This document shows positions 45,430 through 55,792 of a stretch of DNA of 64,000 nt, one piece after another. The position numbers and the translations under genes were made by a program. Where the stretch lies: NCBI RefSeq assembly GCF_018221465.1, contig NZ_JAAIKR010000013.1:1-64000 (forward strand). The letters are read 5' to 3'. This DNA comes from Shewanella intestini (lineage in GTDB: Bacteria; Pseudomonadota; Gammaproteobacteria; Enterobacterales; Shewanellaceae). Position 1 is the stretch's first letter; every line of letters starts with the position of its first letter. The notes beneath the pieces were generated by a model. That model was not told the origin of the DNA and made no database searches. It worked only from the letters and a program-made list of their open reading frames with translations.

Positions 45430-46512
45430 TTATTCAATAACCGTTATCTTGCCCTGCTGCACATGAAACATCCTTTCAGGAGGTAAAGATAACGAATCGA
45501 CTATTGCTGCAGGATCGATAGCGGTAACAAAAATTTGTGCGCCCGTTTCCGTTAACTGTTTCAGCAATAGCTGCCTATGCTTTGCATCCAACTCAGACGG
45601 TAAATCGTCGACCAAATAAATACTGTTTTTATTTAGCTGTTGTTTAAGCAACTTTCCCTGTGCAATACGCAGTGCACAGACTAATAATTTTAACTGCCCT
45701 CGTGATAAAGCATCCTGAGCAGGCAAGTTGCCCACTCGCAAACGTAAGTCTGCTTTATGAGGGCCGCCACTGGTAAATCCGGAAGCTAAATCTCGAGGAT
45801 ATTGGTTTTGAAGGTGCTGCAAATACTCCGTTTTGCTATCCCATCCTCGGGTAAAAGAAACCTTTAAATCAACCTGAGGTAAAAACTCCGTTATTATACC
45901 CTTTAGTAGCCCATTTAACGAGTCTACATATTGATTTCGTATCTCAGTAACAACCTCAGCATACCGTACCAATTCTTTATCCCAAAAAAGAATGTTGGAA
46001 TAGGAAGATTGATTTCTAAGAAGCTGATTTCGTTGCTTTAAAATTCGGCGAGTCTTTGCCCAGGCTTGATGAAAATGAGGGTCACTGTGAAAGGCCCCCC
46101 AATCAATAAATTGACGTCGTGATTTAGGGCCTTCAAACAGTAATGAAAAGCTTTCAGGGGTAATAACTTGAATCGGTAATGTTTCGGCTAATGTAGATAA
46201 ACGTTTGACATTATCGCCATTAATTTTAACGTCAATATCGCCATTACGAGCACGGCGTAATCCCACCTTTGTGGTGCGTTCTTGAGTGTTTAGTTGCGCA
46301 AATAGCGTCAGGTTATCTTGCTCGTTATTAATGACACGTTGTGATAAATGGCTGCGAAACGAACGCCCCATACCTAAAAAGAAAATGGCTTCAAGCACAC
46401 TGGTTTTACCGCTGCCATTTTCACCATAAATAAGATTAAGCCCTTCGCTTAGTGTTAATTTTGCACTAAGAATATTTCTAAAGGAGTCGATATTGAGACG
46501 GGTTAAACTCAT
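45430..46512 (-). CDS. recF: DNA replication and repair protein RecF
   Basis: SMC-like ATPase that loads RecA at gaps with RecOR. The Walker A motif is GENGSGKTS (about residue 30); the signature [17 protein letters not shown] and the Walker [12 protein letters not shown] near the C-terminus complete the ATPase. 360 residues is normal. The order dnaA-dnaN-recF-gyrB is the common one, but a terminator lies between dnaN and recF here. Confidence 0.97.
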   Translation of the reverse strand: MSLTRLNIDSFRNILSAKLTLSEGLNLIYGENGSGKTSVLEAIFFLGMGRSFRSHLSQRVINNEQDNLTLFAQLNTQERTTKVGLRRARNGDIDVKINGDNVKRLSTLAETLPIQVITPESFSLLFEGPKSRRQFIDWGAFHSDPHFHQAWAKTRRILKQRNQLLRNQSSYSNILFWDKELVRYAEVVTEIRNQYVDSLNGLLKGIITEFLPQVDLKVSFTRGWDSKTEYLQHLQNQYPRDLASGFTSGGPHKADLRLRVGNLPAQDALSRGQLKLLVCALRIAQGKLLKQQLNKNSIYLVDDLPSELDAKHRQLLLKQLTETGAQIFVTAIDPAAIVDSLSLPPERMFHVQQGKITVIE

Positions 46513-46547
46513 GAGCGCCTGTTGTTAGATTTAGAGCCTTAAAACAA

Positions 46548-46578
46548 AAAAAGGTGCATCTTTATTGTGCACCTTTTT
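46548..46578 (-). terminator. Hairpin with T-run between dnaN and recF
   Basis: AAAAAGGTGCA (46548-46558) and TGCACCTTTTT (46568-46578) form perfect 11-base arms around a nine-base loop. It lies 19 bases past the dnaN stop, so it should reduce read-through into recF. Confidence 0.82.
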
Positions 46579-46596
46579 AGCTTACCTGATACGCGT

Positions 46597-47697
46597 TTAT
46601 AGGCGCATTGGCATAACCACATACATTGAATCTTCTTCTTTGTGGTTTTCAATCAGCGCACTTGAATTACCGTCAATTAAGGTGATTCGTACATCATCAC
46701 TGGCAAGGTTATTTAATACATCGAGTAAGTAACTTACGTTAAACCCTATTTCAAGGTTTTCTGAATCATATTCAACGTCGATAATCTCTTCAGCTTCTTC
46801 TTGTTCTGGGTTATTGGCGGTAATTCTCAACAGTCCTGGTTCAAGTTGGATGCGGACACCACGAAACTTCTCATTAGATAAAATAGAAGCACGGGTAAGC
46901 GCCTGCTTAAAGTGATTACGGCTAGCAACAACAATTTTATCGCCGCCTTTAGGTAACACGCGTCGATAATCAGGGAATCGGCCGTCCACTAATTTACTGG
47001 TAAACACCGCGGCATGAGTCGTTGCACGAATAGCGCTGTCGCCAATAGAGATGGTGATATCGGCATCATCAGTATCAAGTAGGCGTGACATTTCAATCAC
47101 CCCTTTGCGTGGCACAATAACCTGTTTTTCTGGCAATGTTGTTTCAACCTGACGATGACTTAACGCTAAACGGTGTCCGTCAGTTGCAATGGCTTTTAAT
47201 ACATTACCTTCGGTTTCAAAAAGCAAACCGTTAAGGTAATAACGAACATCTTGGTTTGCCATTGAAAACTGTGTTGAGTCGATAATTGATTTCAACACAC
47301 CTTGCTTAATACTAAATTCAATCTCAGCTTCAAACGCTTCTACATTCGGATAATCTTCCGCGGGTAGCGTTGCTAACGTGAAGCGGCTTCGACCAGAACG
47401 TAATAACCAACGGTTGTCTTGTTGCTCAATTTTAAGCGCGGATTGATCAGGAAGAGATTTTACAATATCGAGTAATTTTTTCGCAGGTACCGTGGTACGA
47501 CCGACTTGGATCTCGCCATAAATTGCAGCGTGGCCAACAAGCTCAACTTCTAGGTCTGTACCGGTCATTTTAAGTGAGTCTTCACTAACTTCTATCAATA
47601 AGTTAGCAAGAATGGGTAAGTTATGGCGACGCTCAACCGCACCACAAACCAATTGTAATGGTTTTAATAGGGCATCCCTATCAATTGAAAATTTCAT
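46597..47697 (-). CDS. dnaN: DNA polymerase III beta subunit (sliding clamp)
   Basis: Ring-shaped processivity clamp with three similar domains, 366 residues. The start at 47697 (MKFSIDRDALLKPLQLVCGAVERRHNLPILANLL) matches the conserved N-terminus; an ATG three codons upstream is possible but less typical. The C-terminus ENHKEEDSMYVVMPMRL is characteristic. It lies 21 bases after dnaA. Confidence 0.98.
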   Translation of the reverse strand: MKFSIDRDALLKPLQLVCGAVERRHNLPILANLLIEVSEDSLKMTGTDLEVELVGHAAIYGEIQVGRTTVPAKKLLDIVKSLPDQSALKIEQQDNRWLLRSGRSRFTLATLPAEDYPNVEAFEAEIEFSIKQGVLKSIIDSTQFSMANQDVRYYLNGLLFETEGNVLKAIATDGHRLALSHRQVETTLPEKQVIVPRKGVIEMSRLLDTDDADITISIGDSAIRATTHAAVFTSKLVDGRFPDYRRVLPKGGDKIVVASRNHFKQALTRASILSNEKFRGVRIQLEPGLLRITANNPEQEEAEEIIDVEYDSENLEIGFNVSYLLDVLNNLASDDVRITLIDGNSSALIENHKEEDSMYVVMPMRL

Positions 47698-47718
47698 CAA
47701 GTCCACGTTCCCTGATTT

Positions 47719-49107
47719 TTAAGAAGACAGCGTTCTAATTAAATTAGCATAATCTTCTTTAATGTCATGACTCTCTTCACGCAGTTGCGCAATTTTACGA
47801 CAAGCATGTAATACCGTCGTATGGTCACGGCCACCAAATGCATCACCAATTTCAGGTAAGCTTTGGTTTGTAAGTTCTTTTGATAATGCCATCGCCACTT
47901 GTCGAGGACGAGCCACACTTCGTGAACGACGCTTTGACAACATATCAGCCATTTTGATTTTATAGTATTCAGCTACGGTCTTCTGAATATTATCTATAGT
48001 GACTAATTTTTCTTGAAGTGCCAAGAGGTCTCTTAATGCTTCTCTGACAAAATCAATCGTGATTGGACGACCAGTAAAATTCGCGTTAGCAATCACACGG
48101 TTTAACGCCCCTTCAAGCTCACGCACGTTTGAACGTAACCGTTTGGCAATAAAGAAAGCCACTTCATCGGGCAAGTTAATGCCACTTTCTTGAGCTTTAC
48201 GCATCAAAATAGCCACTCGGGTTTCAAGCTCTGGTGGCTCAATAGCAACGGTCAATCCCCACCCAAAGCGAGACTTCAAACGGTCTTCAACCCCGTCAAT
48301 CTCTTTTGGGTAACGATCTGAGGTTAAAATAACCTGATGGTTACCTTCTAACAATGCATTAAAGGTGTGGAAAAATTCTTCTTGAGATCGATCTTTATTA
48401 GCAAAAAATTGAATGTCGTCAATAAACAAAGCATCTACACTCCGGTAGTAGCGTTTAAAGTCTTCAATAGCATTATTTTGTAATGCTTTTACCATATCTT
48501 GCACAAAGCGCTCTGAGTGCATATAAACCACTTTAGCATGTGGATTATTCTTAATAATGCCATTACCGACGGCGTGTAATAAATGGGTTTTACCTAAACC
48601 TGTTCCGCCATATAAAAACAGCGGATTATAAGCACCACCGGGATTTTCAGCCACTTGTAAGGCTGCCGCTTTACCCAATTGGTTCGACTTACCTTCAACA
48701 AAGTTATCAAACTGATAAGTAGGGTTTATATTGCTACGATGATTGGCATCAATCATCGGCTCTGCTTGGGCATTAAAAGTCGTACCAACACGAGGACGTG
48801 TTTGAGTGCTGACCGGTTTTGTAGGAGCAATTGCAGGGCTTTTAGGTGCAACAGGCGCAGAAGGACGGCTACCAATATCAAAACGTAATTTAGGTGCATC
48901 ACCACCTAATTGTTCAGTAAAAAACTGATTAATAATATTAATATATTTGTCTCGAACCCAATCAAGTACGAAACGATTTGGGGCATACAGTACTAACGTA
49001 TCGCCATCCATTTCAGCCTGTAACGGACGGATCCACATACTGAATTGTTGAGCAGAAAGCTCATCTTGTAATCTGCCGATACATTGTTGCCAAAGTGAAA
49101 CCGCCAC
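47719..49107 (-). CDS. dnaA: Chromosomal replication initiator DnaA
   Basis: AAA+ initiator that melts oriC. Domain I is [30 protein letters not shown]; a variable domain II follows (about residues 85-125). Domain III carries Walker [10 protein letters not shown] and Walker B LFIDDIQF; domain IV carries the DNA-binding signature [16 protein letters not shown]. It is full length at 462 residues. The upstream gap holds DnaA boxes and eight GATC sites, which is consistent with autoregulation. Confidence 0.98.
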   Translation of the reverse strand: MAVSLWQQCIGRLQDELSAQQFSMWIRPLQAEMDGDTLVLYAPNRFVLDWVRDKYINIINQFFTEQLGGDAPKLRFDIGSRPSAPVAPKSPAIAPTKPVSTQTRPRVGTTFNAQAEPMIDANHRSNINPTYQFDNFVEGKSNQLGKAAALQVAENPGGAYNPLFLYGGTGLGKTHLLHAVGNGIIKNNPHAKVVYMHSERFVQDMVKALQNNAIEDFKRYYRSVDALFIDDIQFFANKDRSQEEFFHTFNALLEGNHQVILTSDRYPKEIDGVEDRLKSRFGWGLTVAIEPPELETRVAILMRKAQESGINLPDEVAFFIAKRLRSNVRELEGALNRVIANANFTGRPITIDFVREALRDLLALQEKLVTIDNIQKTVAEYYKIKMADMLSKRRSRSVARPRQVAMALSKELTNQSLPEIGDAFGGRDHTTVLHACRKIAQLREESHDIKEDYANLIRTLSS

Positions 49108-49111
49108 TTAA

Positions 49112-49378
49112 TTATCCCCAAATATCTGTTTCAAAGGAGGGGTATTCTATAGCGAGACATCAATGATCGCTATCCTTTCTATAATATTTATCCCCAATGC
49201 GATCATTGTATGTGGATATCTTGGATCATTAAAGATCAATTTCGATCCAATTATTGATAATTTGACGTATATACGGCTTTATTAACCGATCACCTTTGAT
49301 CTATAATAGCCGCCCTTTAATCTGTTTTTGCCTGTTAAGATCCACAAGATATAGTGTTAGTTAACAGAGTTATCCACA
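49112..49378. promoter_or_regulatory. DnaA-box and GATC cluster between dnaA and rpmH: candidate oriC or dnaA control region
   Basis: One perfect DnaA box TTATCCACA (49370-49378), one 8/9 match in reverse (TGTGGATAT, 49211-49219) and two TTATCCCCA sites (49112-49120, 49188-49196) are seen. Eight GATC sites lie between 49165 and 49342, far more than chance for 178 bases. The region is AT-rich. This position is oriC in Pseudomonas-type genomes; in Vibrio and enterobacteria oriC is by mioC/mnmG, which is not in the window. I cannot decide between origin and dnaA regulation. Confidence 0.6.
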
Positions 49379-49450
49379 CCTTCTGGTGGTTATGGCAAGA
49401 ATGATTTAAAGAATATTAGGCAGAATTTCACGATTAGCACGCTTTCGTAG

Positions 49451-49479
49451 TTGACGCTGGCGGGTAAAGTGATTACAAT
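49451..49479 (+). promoter_or_regulatory. Promoter of rpmH-rnpA
   Basis: -35 TTGACG (49451-49456), 17-base spacer, -10 TACAAT (49474-49479), about 72 bases ahead of the rpmH ATG. A strong sigma-70 type promoter, as expected for a ribosomal protein gene. Confidence 0.8.
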
Positions 49480-49550
49480 TCGGCCTCTTTTTTGCCCTTA
49501 CCTCTATTTTGGAGATAAGGTTTATTCACTAACAAAGACGGATTGCCATC

Positions 49551-49688
49551 ATGAGTAAACGTACTTTTCAACCTAGCAACCTGAAGCGCAAGCGTTCTCA
49601 CGGCTTCCGCGCTCGTATGGCCACTGTTGGCGGCCGTAAGGTGCTTGCACGTCGTCGTGCAAAAGGTCGCGCACGTTTATCTGCTTAA
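49551..49688 (+). CDS. rpmH: 50S ribosomal protein L34
   Basis: 45-residue, very basic protein [20 protein letters not shown]... ending in AKGRARLSA, the L34 sequence pattern; too short for a usual ORF cutoff but unmistakable. First gene of the rpmH-rnpA-yidD-yidC cluster, and rnpA begins 18 bases after its stop. Driven by the TTGACG/TACAAT promoter upstream. Confidence 0.98.
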
Positions 49689-49706
49689 TTAAGTAGGTAG
49701 CATTAG

Positions 49707-50063
49707 GTGACTAGTTATACCTTTGAGCGGGAGTTAAGATTATTAACTCCCGCGCAATTTAAATCTGTATTTACCAATCCAATCAAAGCATCCTCTGCTG
49801 AAATAACCCTGCTCGCGATTCCTAATTCCCAGCAACATCCTCGTATTGGATTAACTGTGGCTAAGCGTTTTGTAAAAAATGCCAGTGACCGTAATCGAAT
49901 TAAACGAGTGATCAGAACTAGTTTTCGTTTGCATCAGCATGATATCCCTGATATCGACATTGTTGTATTAGTTCGCAACGGTGTGGTCGATATGGAAAAT
50001 GCCCAATTACATAAATTGATAGAGAAACTATGGCGCAAACTCAGTCGCCGTTACAATGGTTAG
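49707..50063 (+). CDS. rnpA: Ribonuclease P protein component
   Basis: 118-residue basic protein that assists the RNase P RNA in tRNA 5-prime processing. The conserved RNR motif is seen in [19 protein letters not shown], with [15 protein letters not shown] before it. It starts at GTG (49707) and overlaps yidD by 34 bases. Confidence 0.97.
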   Translation: MTSYTFERELRLLTPAQFKSVFTNPIKASSAEITLLAIPNSQQHPRIGLTVAKRFVKNASDRNRIKRVIRTSFRLHQHDIPDIDIVVLVRNGVVDMENAQLHKLIEKLWRKLSRRYNG

Positions 50064-50284
50064 CCACCAAGGCTATTCGAGGCTATCAACTCTTAATTAG
50101 TCCTATGCTAGGACAACGGTGCCGCTTTACCCCAAGCTGCTCCCATTACGCAATTGAAGCAATTAATATGCATGGAACGATAAAAGGTTGTTGGTTTGCA
50201 GGCAAACGCATATTAAAATGTCATCCTTTACATCCCGGCGGTAGTGATCCCGTCCCACCCAAAAAAAACAGGTGTAATAAATAG
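50030..50284 (+). CDS. yidD: Membrane protein insertion efficiency factor YidD
   Basis: 84-residue member of the YidD/DUF37 family, believed to help insertion with YidC. The three-cysteine signature [21 protein letters not shown] and the [18 protein letters not shown] stretch identify it. It overlaps the end of rnpA and stops three bases before yidC, so the group is translationally linked. Confidence 0.95.
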   Translation: MAQTQSPLQWLATKAIRGYQLLISPMLGQRCRFTPSCSHYAIEAINMHGTIKGCWFAGKRILKCHPLHPGGSDPVPPKKNRCNK

Positions 50285-50287
50285 ACT

Positions 50288-51919
50288 ATGGAATCTCAAC
50301 GCAATATTTTGCTAATCGGTCTCGTTTTTGTCAGCTTTTTGCTTTGGCAACAATGGCAAACTGATCAAGCACCACAAAAAGTACAACAAGTACAACAAGT
50401 GGCTACTCACTCAACGCCAGCTGCCGACCATAGCGCTGACGTCCCTGAAGCCGACAGTGTTGGCGTTCCAGTTCAATTACCAATGAATGCAGATTTCATT
50501 ACCGTTAATACGGATACATTGAGCATTAAAATTAACCCTATTGGTGGTGACATTGTTCATGCAGCATTGGTTGCACACAAACGCGAAATAGATCAAGAAG
50601 ACCCATTTGTCTTACTTGAACAAAATAAAGATTTCACCTATATAGCTCAAAGTGGCCTAATTGGTCGTAATGGTATCGACAGTTCAACAAGTCGTCCTCA
50701 TTACGCTGCATCATCAAATACATTCAGTTTTGCTGATGGTCAAAAAGAGTTAACCGTGCCGTTAACTTTCACTGATAAAAATGGCGTTAAGTTTGTAAAA
50801 AGCTTTACTTTTACCCGTGGACAATACGACATCACGGTTGATTACCAAGTCAGCAATACATCAGCGCAACCACTGCAGCTGCAAATGTATGGTCAAATAA
50901 AACAAACAATAAAACCATCAGAAAGCCATATGATGATGCCAACTTACCGTGGCTCAGCTTATTCAACTCAAGACACCCGTTACGAGAAGTATAAGTTTAA
51001 AGACATGGAAAAAAGTAACCTCAATATAGCGACTCCTGGTGGTTGGGCAGCAATGCTGCAGCACTACTTTGTTTCAGCTTGGGTGCCACCAGCAGAAGAT
51101 ACCAATACGATTTTCTCAAGTGTAAGTAAGGGGCAATTAGCCAATATTGGTTTCCGTGGTAAGGTTTATGACATAGCCCCTGGAGCCCAACAAGAGATTA
51201 AAGCGCAATTCTATGTTGGTCCTAAAGATCAAAAAGCACTGTCGGCTATTTCAGAGTCTCTTAACCTCGTTGTTGATTATGGCTTCTTGTGGTGGTTAGC
51301 GATTCCAATCCATTGGTTATTGATGTTCTTCCAATCAATTGTCGGTAACTGGGGTATGGCTATTATTCTAATTACGCTAACTGTTCGTGGTATTTTGTAC
51401 CCACTGACAAAAGCGCAATACACCTCTATGGCTAAAATGCGTAACTTGCAACCTAAGTTGGCTGAGCTAAAAGAGCGTTTTGGTGACGACCGTCAGAAGA
51501 TGGGTCCAGCCATGATGGAGTTGTATAAGAAAGAAAAAGTTAACCCAATGGGTGGCTGCTTACCAATTCTCTTCCAAATGCCTATTTTCATTGCGTTGTA
51601 CTGGGTATTGCTTGAGAGTTATGAATTACGCCATGCGCCATTCATGTTATGGATTAACGATTTATCAGTTCAAGATCCATATTACATCCTGCCTATATTA
51701 ATGGGTATTTCAATGTGGGCAATGCAGAAAATGCAGCCAATTGCACCAACAATGGACCCTATGCAAGTGAAAATGATGCAGTGGATGCCGGTTATCTTTA
51801 CCGTATTCTTCTTATGGTTCCCAGCAGGTCTCGTTCTATACTGGTTGGTTGGTAACCTTGTTGCAATCACTCAGCAAAAGATTATTTATGCAGGTTTGGC
51901 GAAAAAAGGCATAAAATAA
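50288..51919 (+). CDS. yidC: Membrane protein insertase YidC
   Basis: 543-residue insertase. An N-terminal transmembrane helix ([18 protein letters not shown]) is followed by a large periplasmic beta domain (residues ~45-335) and the conserved five-helix core from about residue 345 ([45 protein letters not shown]). Works with Sec or alone. A terminator-like hairpin separates it from mnmE. Confidence 0.98.
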   Translation: MESQRNILLIGLVFVSFLLWQQWQTDQAPQKVQQVQQVATHSTPAADHSADVPEADSVGVPVQLPMNADFITVNTDTLSIKINPIGGDIVHAALVAHKREIDQEDPFVLLEQNKDFTYIAQSGLIGRNGIDSSTSRPHYAASSNTFSFADGQKELTVPLTFTDKNGVKFVKSFTFTRGQYDITVDYQVSNTSAQPLQLQMYGQIKQTIKPSESHMMMPTYRGSAYSTQDTRYEKYKFKDMEKSNLNIATPGGWAAMLQHYFVSAWVPPAEDTNTIFSSVSKGQLANIGFRGKVYDIAPGAQQEIKAQFYVGPKDQKALSAISESLNLVVDYGFLWWLAIPIHWLLMFFQSIVGNWGMAIILITLTVRGILYPLTKAQYTSMAKMRNLQPKLAELKERFGDDRQKMGPAMMELYKKEKVNPMGGCLPILFQMPIFIALYWVLLESYELRHAPFMLWINDLSVQDPYYILPILMGISMWAMQKMQPIAPTMDPMQVKMMQWMPVIFTVFFLWFPAGLVLYWLVGNLVAITQQKIIYAGLAKKGIK

Positions 51920-51948
51920 TCCTTAGACTCGACCTCATATAATTTATT

Positions 51949-51975
51949 AAAAGGCGACTTAACCAGTCGCCTTTT
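51949..51975 (+). terminator. Terminator after yidC
   Basis: AAAAGGCGACT (51949-51959) pairs with AGTCGCCTTTT (51965-51975). It lies between yidC and the mnmE GTG start, 26 bases before the latter. Confidence 0.82.
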
Positions 51976-52000
51976 CCTTTATAAAAAAGCAGGTACTACC

Positions 52001-53362
52001 GTGACAACAGACACTATCGTAGCTCAAGCAACCGCCCCAGGAAGAGGTGGTGTTGGTATTATTCGCGTTTCAGGTGATTTAGCCTCTAACGTCGCCCAAG
52101 CTATATTAGGCAATATACCTAAACCTCGTTACGCCCAGTACGGTGATTTTAACGATGCCAATGGCCATGTTATCGACCAAGGTATTGCCCTATTTTTTAA
52201 AGGCCCAAATTCATTTACTGGGGAAGATGTATTAGAACTACAAGGCCATGGCGGGCAAATTGTTCTAGATATGCTTATTAAACGAGTGATGGAAATTGAC
52301 GGTTTACGCATTGCTAAACCCGGTGAGTTCAGTGAACAAGCATTCATGAACGACAAGCTAGATTTAACCCAAGCAGAAGCCATTGCAGACTTAATTGATG
52401 CGACCAGCGAACAAGCCGCTAAAAGTGCGCTAAATTCACTACAGGGCGAGTTTTCAGATGAGGTTCACCAGTTAGTAGAACAAGTCACTAACTTGCGCTT
52501 ATATGTCGAAGCTGCCATTGATTTCCCTGACGAAGAGGTCGACTTTTTATCAGATGGAAAAATTGCCAACGCGTTATATAACATCATAAACAAACTCGAC
52601 TCGGTAAAAGCCAGTGCCAAACAGGGGTCAATTATCCGTGAAGGCATGAAAGTCGTTATTGCAGGTCGCCCGAATGCGGGGAAATCCAGTTTATTAAACG
52701 CTCTAGCAGGTAAAGAGTCAGCCATTGTCACCGAAATTGCTGGCACCACTCGAGACGTACTGCGCGAACATATTCACCTTGATGGCATGCCGCTACACAT
52801 CATTGATACCGCGGGATTACGAGAAACAGCTGATACGGTTGAAAAGATTGGTATTGAGCGCGCCTGGGATGAAATAGCCACAGCAGATCAAGTCTTGTTT
52901 ATGGTTGATGGCACGACCACCAACGCAATAAACCCTCACGATATATGGCCAGACTTTATTGACCGTTTACCTTCCAAACTGGGCGTCACCGTGGTGCGCA
53001 ATAAAGCTGATTTAACCGCTGAGTCACTCTCTCATACTAATGAGCAAGGTTATAATGTCTACCGAATTTCAGCGAAAACAGGTTTAGGTGTAGAAGAGTT
53101 AAAGCAACACTTAAAATCTCTGATGGGTTATCAAAGTAATTTAGAAGGCGGCTTTATTGCCCGTCGTCGCCACTTAGAAGCGTTAGATCTCGCCTCAAGT
53201 CATTTACAACTAGGTAAGGAACAACTCGAAGTGTTCCAAGCAGGAGAGTTGTTAGCAGAAGAACTGCGCATGTGCCAAATGGCATTATCTGAAATTACCG
53301 GTAAATTCACCTCAGATGACTTACTTGGCAAAATCTTTAGCTCTTTTTGCATAGGTAAGTAG
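52001..53362 (+). CDS. mnmE: tRNA modification GTPase MnmE
   Basis: With MnmG forms the enzyme for cmnm5/mnm5 modification of U34 in tRNA. An N-terminal THF-binding domain ([21 protein letters not shown]) is followed by a helical domain with the inserted G domain ([14 protein letters not shown] about residue 223, [14 protein letters not shown]) and the C-terminal FCIGK cysteine tail. 453 residues, GTG start. Its partner mnmG is not within the window. Confidence 0.97.
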   Translation: MTTDTIVAQATAPGRGGVGIIRVSGDLASNVAQAILGNIPKPRYAQYGDFNDANGHVIDQGIALFFKGPNSFTGEDVLELQGHGGQIVLDMLIKRVMEIDGLRIAKPGEFSEQAFMNDKLDLTQAEAIADLIDATSEQAAKSALNSLQGEFSDEVHQLVEQVTNLRLYVEAAIDFPDEEVDFLSDGKIANALYNIINKLDSVKASAKQGSIIREGMKVVIAGRPNAGKSSLLNALAGKESAIVTEIAGTTRDVLREHIHLDGMPLHIIDTAGLRETADTVEKIGIERAWDEIATADQVLFMVDGTTTNAINPHDIWPDFIDRLPSKLGVTVVRNKADLTAESLSHTNEQGYNVYRISAKTGLGVEELKQHLKSLMGYQSNLEGGFIARRRHLEALDLASSHLQLGKEQLEVFQAGELLAEELRMCQMALSEITGKFTSDDLLGKIFSSFCIGK

Positions 53363-53388
53363 CACAACGTTGAAAATGAGGTTTATTA

Positions 53389-54006
53389 ATGTGTTTGGCA
53401 AATAGTGTTGTAGTTCTCGATTTTGAAACCACAGGTTTATCACCTGATAATGGTGATCGCGCGATTGAAATTGGTGCAGTTAAAATTGTAGACGGAGAAA
53501 TCGTCGATTCATTTCAAGAGTTAATGAACCCTGGTCGCAGAGTAAATAGTTTTATTGAACAATACACCGGTATTAGTAATAAAATGCTACTCGATGCACC
53601 AAGCTGTGAAGCCGTTATGACCCGGTTTGCAAGCTTTATTGGCGAGTTTAACTTAGTGGCACATAATGCCAGTTTTGATAAAAAGTTCTTAGATGCTGAG
53701 TTTGAGCGTATCGGTCATCAATATCGAGGGCAATTTGCATGTTCATTGCTGTTATCTCGACGTATTCACCAAGATGCACCTAATCATAAGCTCGGCACAC
53801 TAGTTGAATACCATCAACTGCCTAATGACGGTGTTTTTCACCGTGCATTAGCCGATGCCACCATGACAGGATATTTATGGTTACAGCAACTTGAAACCAT
53901 TAAACAGCACCAACCTCAGCAAGCTGTCACTTTTGATAAAATTAAAAAAATTACCAGTATGACAAAAGCAAAAGTAATGGATTATATTAAGCTGATTCAA
54001 AAATAA
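53389..54006 (+). CDS. DEDD 3'-5' exonuclease of the DnaQ family
   Basis: 205-residue stand-alone exonuclease related to the polymerase III epsilon subunit. The ExoI motif is VLDFETTGLSPDNGDRAIEIGAV (Asp, Glu), ExoII VAHNASFDKKFLDAEF (Asp), ExoIII HRALADATMTGYLW (His and Asp, DEDDh type). No polymerase-binding tail of true DnaQ is evident. It follows mnmE by 26 bases and may be co-transcribed; the role could be RNA or DNA trimming. Confidence 0.85.
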   Translation: MCLANSVVVLDFETTGLSPDNGDRAIEIGAVKIVDGEIVDSFQELMNPGRRVNSFIEQYTGISNKMLLDAPSCEAVMTRFASFIGEFNLVAHNASFDKKFLDAEFERIGHQYRGQFACSLLLSRRIHQDAPNHKLGTLVEYHQLPNDGVFHRALADATMTGYLWLQQLETIKQHQPQQAVTFDKIKKITSMTKAKVMDYIKLIQK

Positions 54007-54073
54007 ATATGATCAGACTGATTATTTCAATAACGGCGTTATCCAGATTATAAATAGCGGCTTTAAGTAAACC

Positions 54074-54721
54074 TTACGCCGCAGATTGCTGTTGCGGCAA
54101 ATGATTTAGCCAAGTTTGAAAAGTTGTGACTCCAGGTAACCGTTTATCAGAATGACCTAATAAATGCACAATGGCATAACAAAATTGATGATATAGCTGG
54201 GGATCATGACCATCTTTTTCGGCATCATCACTATTAATCATTGTTCCGCGTAAATAATTAAGCACTAATTCTGCGCGGTTAAATCCTTCTACTTTACCTA
54301 TTTCATTAACAATATTGTTAAACCATGAAATATAAGTTTCAAAACTTTTTTTATACGCTAACTGATAAACTTCACTGGCTTGCAATAATATCTCAGCGTT
54401 AGGCATAACGCGTTCAATAACAAAGTTTTTATTCACTAAAATATCGTGTAAACGCCAGCATTGATGAAATAAAAATTGCATTAAAGGCGTTTGGTCATTT
54501 TGTTTATCAAGTTCTGTTTGTGCATACCAACTATTTAAATTATCAATAGCGACAGAAACCATTAAATCAGCCTCTGTCGGAAAATGATTATAAATAGTCC
54601 CCTTTGATATTTGGCTAGCCTTCACTAAATGAGAGCGACATAAATCAAACGTTTTATGACCTTTTAAGCTACGTTGGGAGACTTCGACCAAGTAATCCCC
54701 TCTTTGCTGCCAACTACTCAT
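54074..54721 (-). CDS. TetR-family transcriptional regulator
   Basis: 215 residues. A short HTH region with KASQISKGTIYNHFPTEADLM (about residues 34-54) matches the TetR recognition-helix pattern; the rest is the all-helical ligand domain. The start at 54721 is supported by AAGGTG eight bases upstream. Divergent from a LysR gene across an inverted-repeat-rich gap. It could control the accessory genes to its right (including dddY), but the link is only positional. TetR-type AcuR regulates acrylate genes in other bacteria; I see no proof that this is an AcuR. Confidence 0.85.
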   Translation of the reverse strand: MSSWQQRGDYLVEVSQRSLKGHKTFDLCRSHLVKASQISKGTIYNHFPTEADLMVSVAIDNLNSWYAQTELDKQNDQTPLMQFLFHQCWRLHDILVNKNFVIERVMPNAEILLQASEVYQLAYKKSFETYISWFNNIVNEIGKVEGFNRAELVLNYLRGTMINSDDAEKDGHDPQLYHQFCYAIVHLLGHSDKRLPGVTTFQTWLNHLPQQQSAA

Positions 54722-54787
54722 AATACACACCTTACCCTTTAGCTATAATTTGATATCACTTCACATTCATACAATAACAAGCTTTTT

Positions 54788-54838
54788 ACTAATAGGGTAT
54801 TGAGTAATAATGATGTCACTATTAGTTATTTCAATACC
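54788..54838. promoter_or_regulatory. Inverted repeats between the divergent TetR and LysR genes
   Basis: ACTAATAG (54788-54795) mirrors CTATTAGT (54819-54826), and GGTATTGA (54796-54803) mirrors TCAATACC (54831-54838). They overlap both presumed promoters, so they are candidate operators of one or both regulators. Confidence 0.45.
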
Positions 54839-54854
54839 AATATAAGTTAAGCCT

Positions 54855-55724
54855 ATGTTAAAAATTGAATTGTTAGAAAGTTTTATTGCTATTGCAGAAA
54901 ATGGCAATCTTTCAAAGGCTGCGGAAAAAATTTGTCGAACCCAATCAACCTTAAGTTTGCAAATAAAAAAACTTGAAGAACGTGTCGGTCAACCCTTATT
55001 AATCCGTGATAATAAAGGGGTAACGTTAACAGAATCTGGAGTCACGTTACTTAATTATGCCTATAAAATGATGCAATTAAATTCACAAGCGATATGTGAA
55101 TTAAAAGAATGCCAAAACAAAGAAATCATACGCTTAGGTGTGCCTACAGATTATATTACACGATATTTAAATAGCTGTTTATTAGAGTTTATTCGCGAAT
55201 TTACTTGTATTGAATTAGTAATAAGTACCGATGTTAGCGGCAATTTATTTAAACGTTTACAACATGGTGAACTCGATATTATTGTAGCAACTCATTGGCA
55301 GCCACCCATCAACGGAGAATTACTGTTTGAGCGACACTTTCATTGGGTTGCCTCAAAGCACGGTAATGCCCATAAACGTAGTGTTATTCCAATGGCGCTT
55401 TACCCTGAAAACTGCCCTATTCGCGCTCAGGTATTTGCAAATCATCAATTAACTATGCGCTCAGTTAATGTATTACTGTCAACTCCATCACCACAAGCAC
55501 TGTGTATGGCAGTTGAAAATGACCTTACTATCGCTCCTGTCGCTGAATTTATGATAAACGATAAAATGCAAATATTAGATCCAATAGAACATGGGTTACC
55601 AATTTTACCAACCTTTAATGAGTCTATTTACCTCAATCCTAAAACTCAAACCAATGCAACCAAACAGCTAATATCATTAATAAAAGCCAATGTGAAAAAT
55701 TTAGCTAAAGTTTCAAAAACTTAA
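54855..55724 (+). CDS. LysR-family transcriptional regulator
   Basis: 289 residues with an N-terminal winged HTH (LESFIAIAENGNLSKAAEKICRTQSTLSLQIKKLEERVGQPLL, residues ~7-50) and a substrate-binding-like C-terminal domain. GVTLTESGVTLLNYAYKM is the typical linker. It lies between the TetR gene and the porin/dddY group and is a plausible activator of the latter. The effector cannot be read from the sequence. Confidence 0.9.
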   Translation: MLKIELLESFIAIAENGNLSKAAEKICRTQSTLSLQIKKLEERVGQPLLIRDNKGVTLTESGVTLLNYAYKMMQLNSQAICELKECQNKEIIRLGVPTDYITRYLNSCLLEFIREFTCIELVISTDVSGNLFKRLQHGELDIIVATHWQPPINGELLFERHFHWVASKHGNAHKRSVIPMALYPENCPIRAQVFANHQLTMRSVNVLLSTPSPQALCMAVENDLTIAPVAEFMINDKMQILDPIEHGLPILPTFNESIYLNPKTQTNATKQLISLIKANVKNLAKVSKT

Positions 55725-55735
55725 AGTATAATAAT

Positions 55736-55765
55736 AAAAAAACCAACGATAACGTTGGCTTTTTT
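55736..55765. terminator. Bidirectional terminator between LysR gene and porin gene
   Basis: CCAACG (55743-55748) and CGTTGG (55753-55758) with seven A before and six T after, between convergent genes. Confidence 0.8.
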
Positions 55766-55792
55766 AGCTTGTTTATTTACAAGTAATCATAT

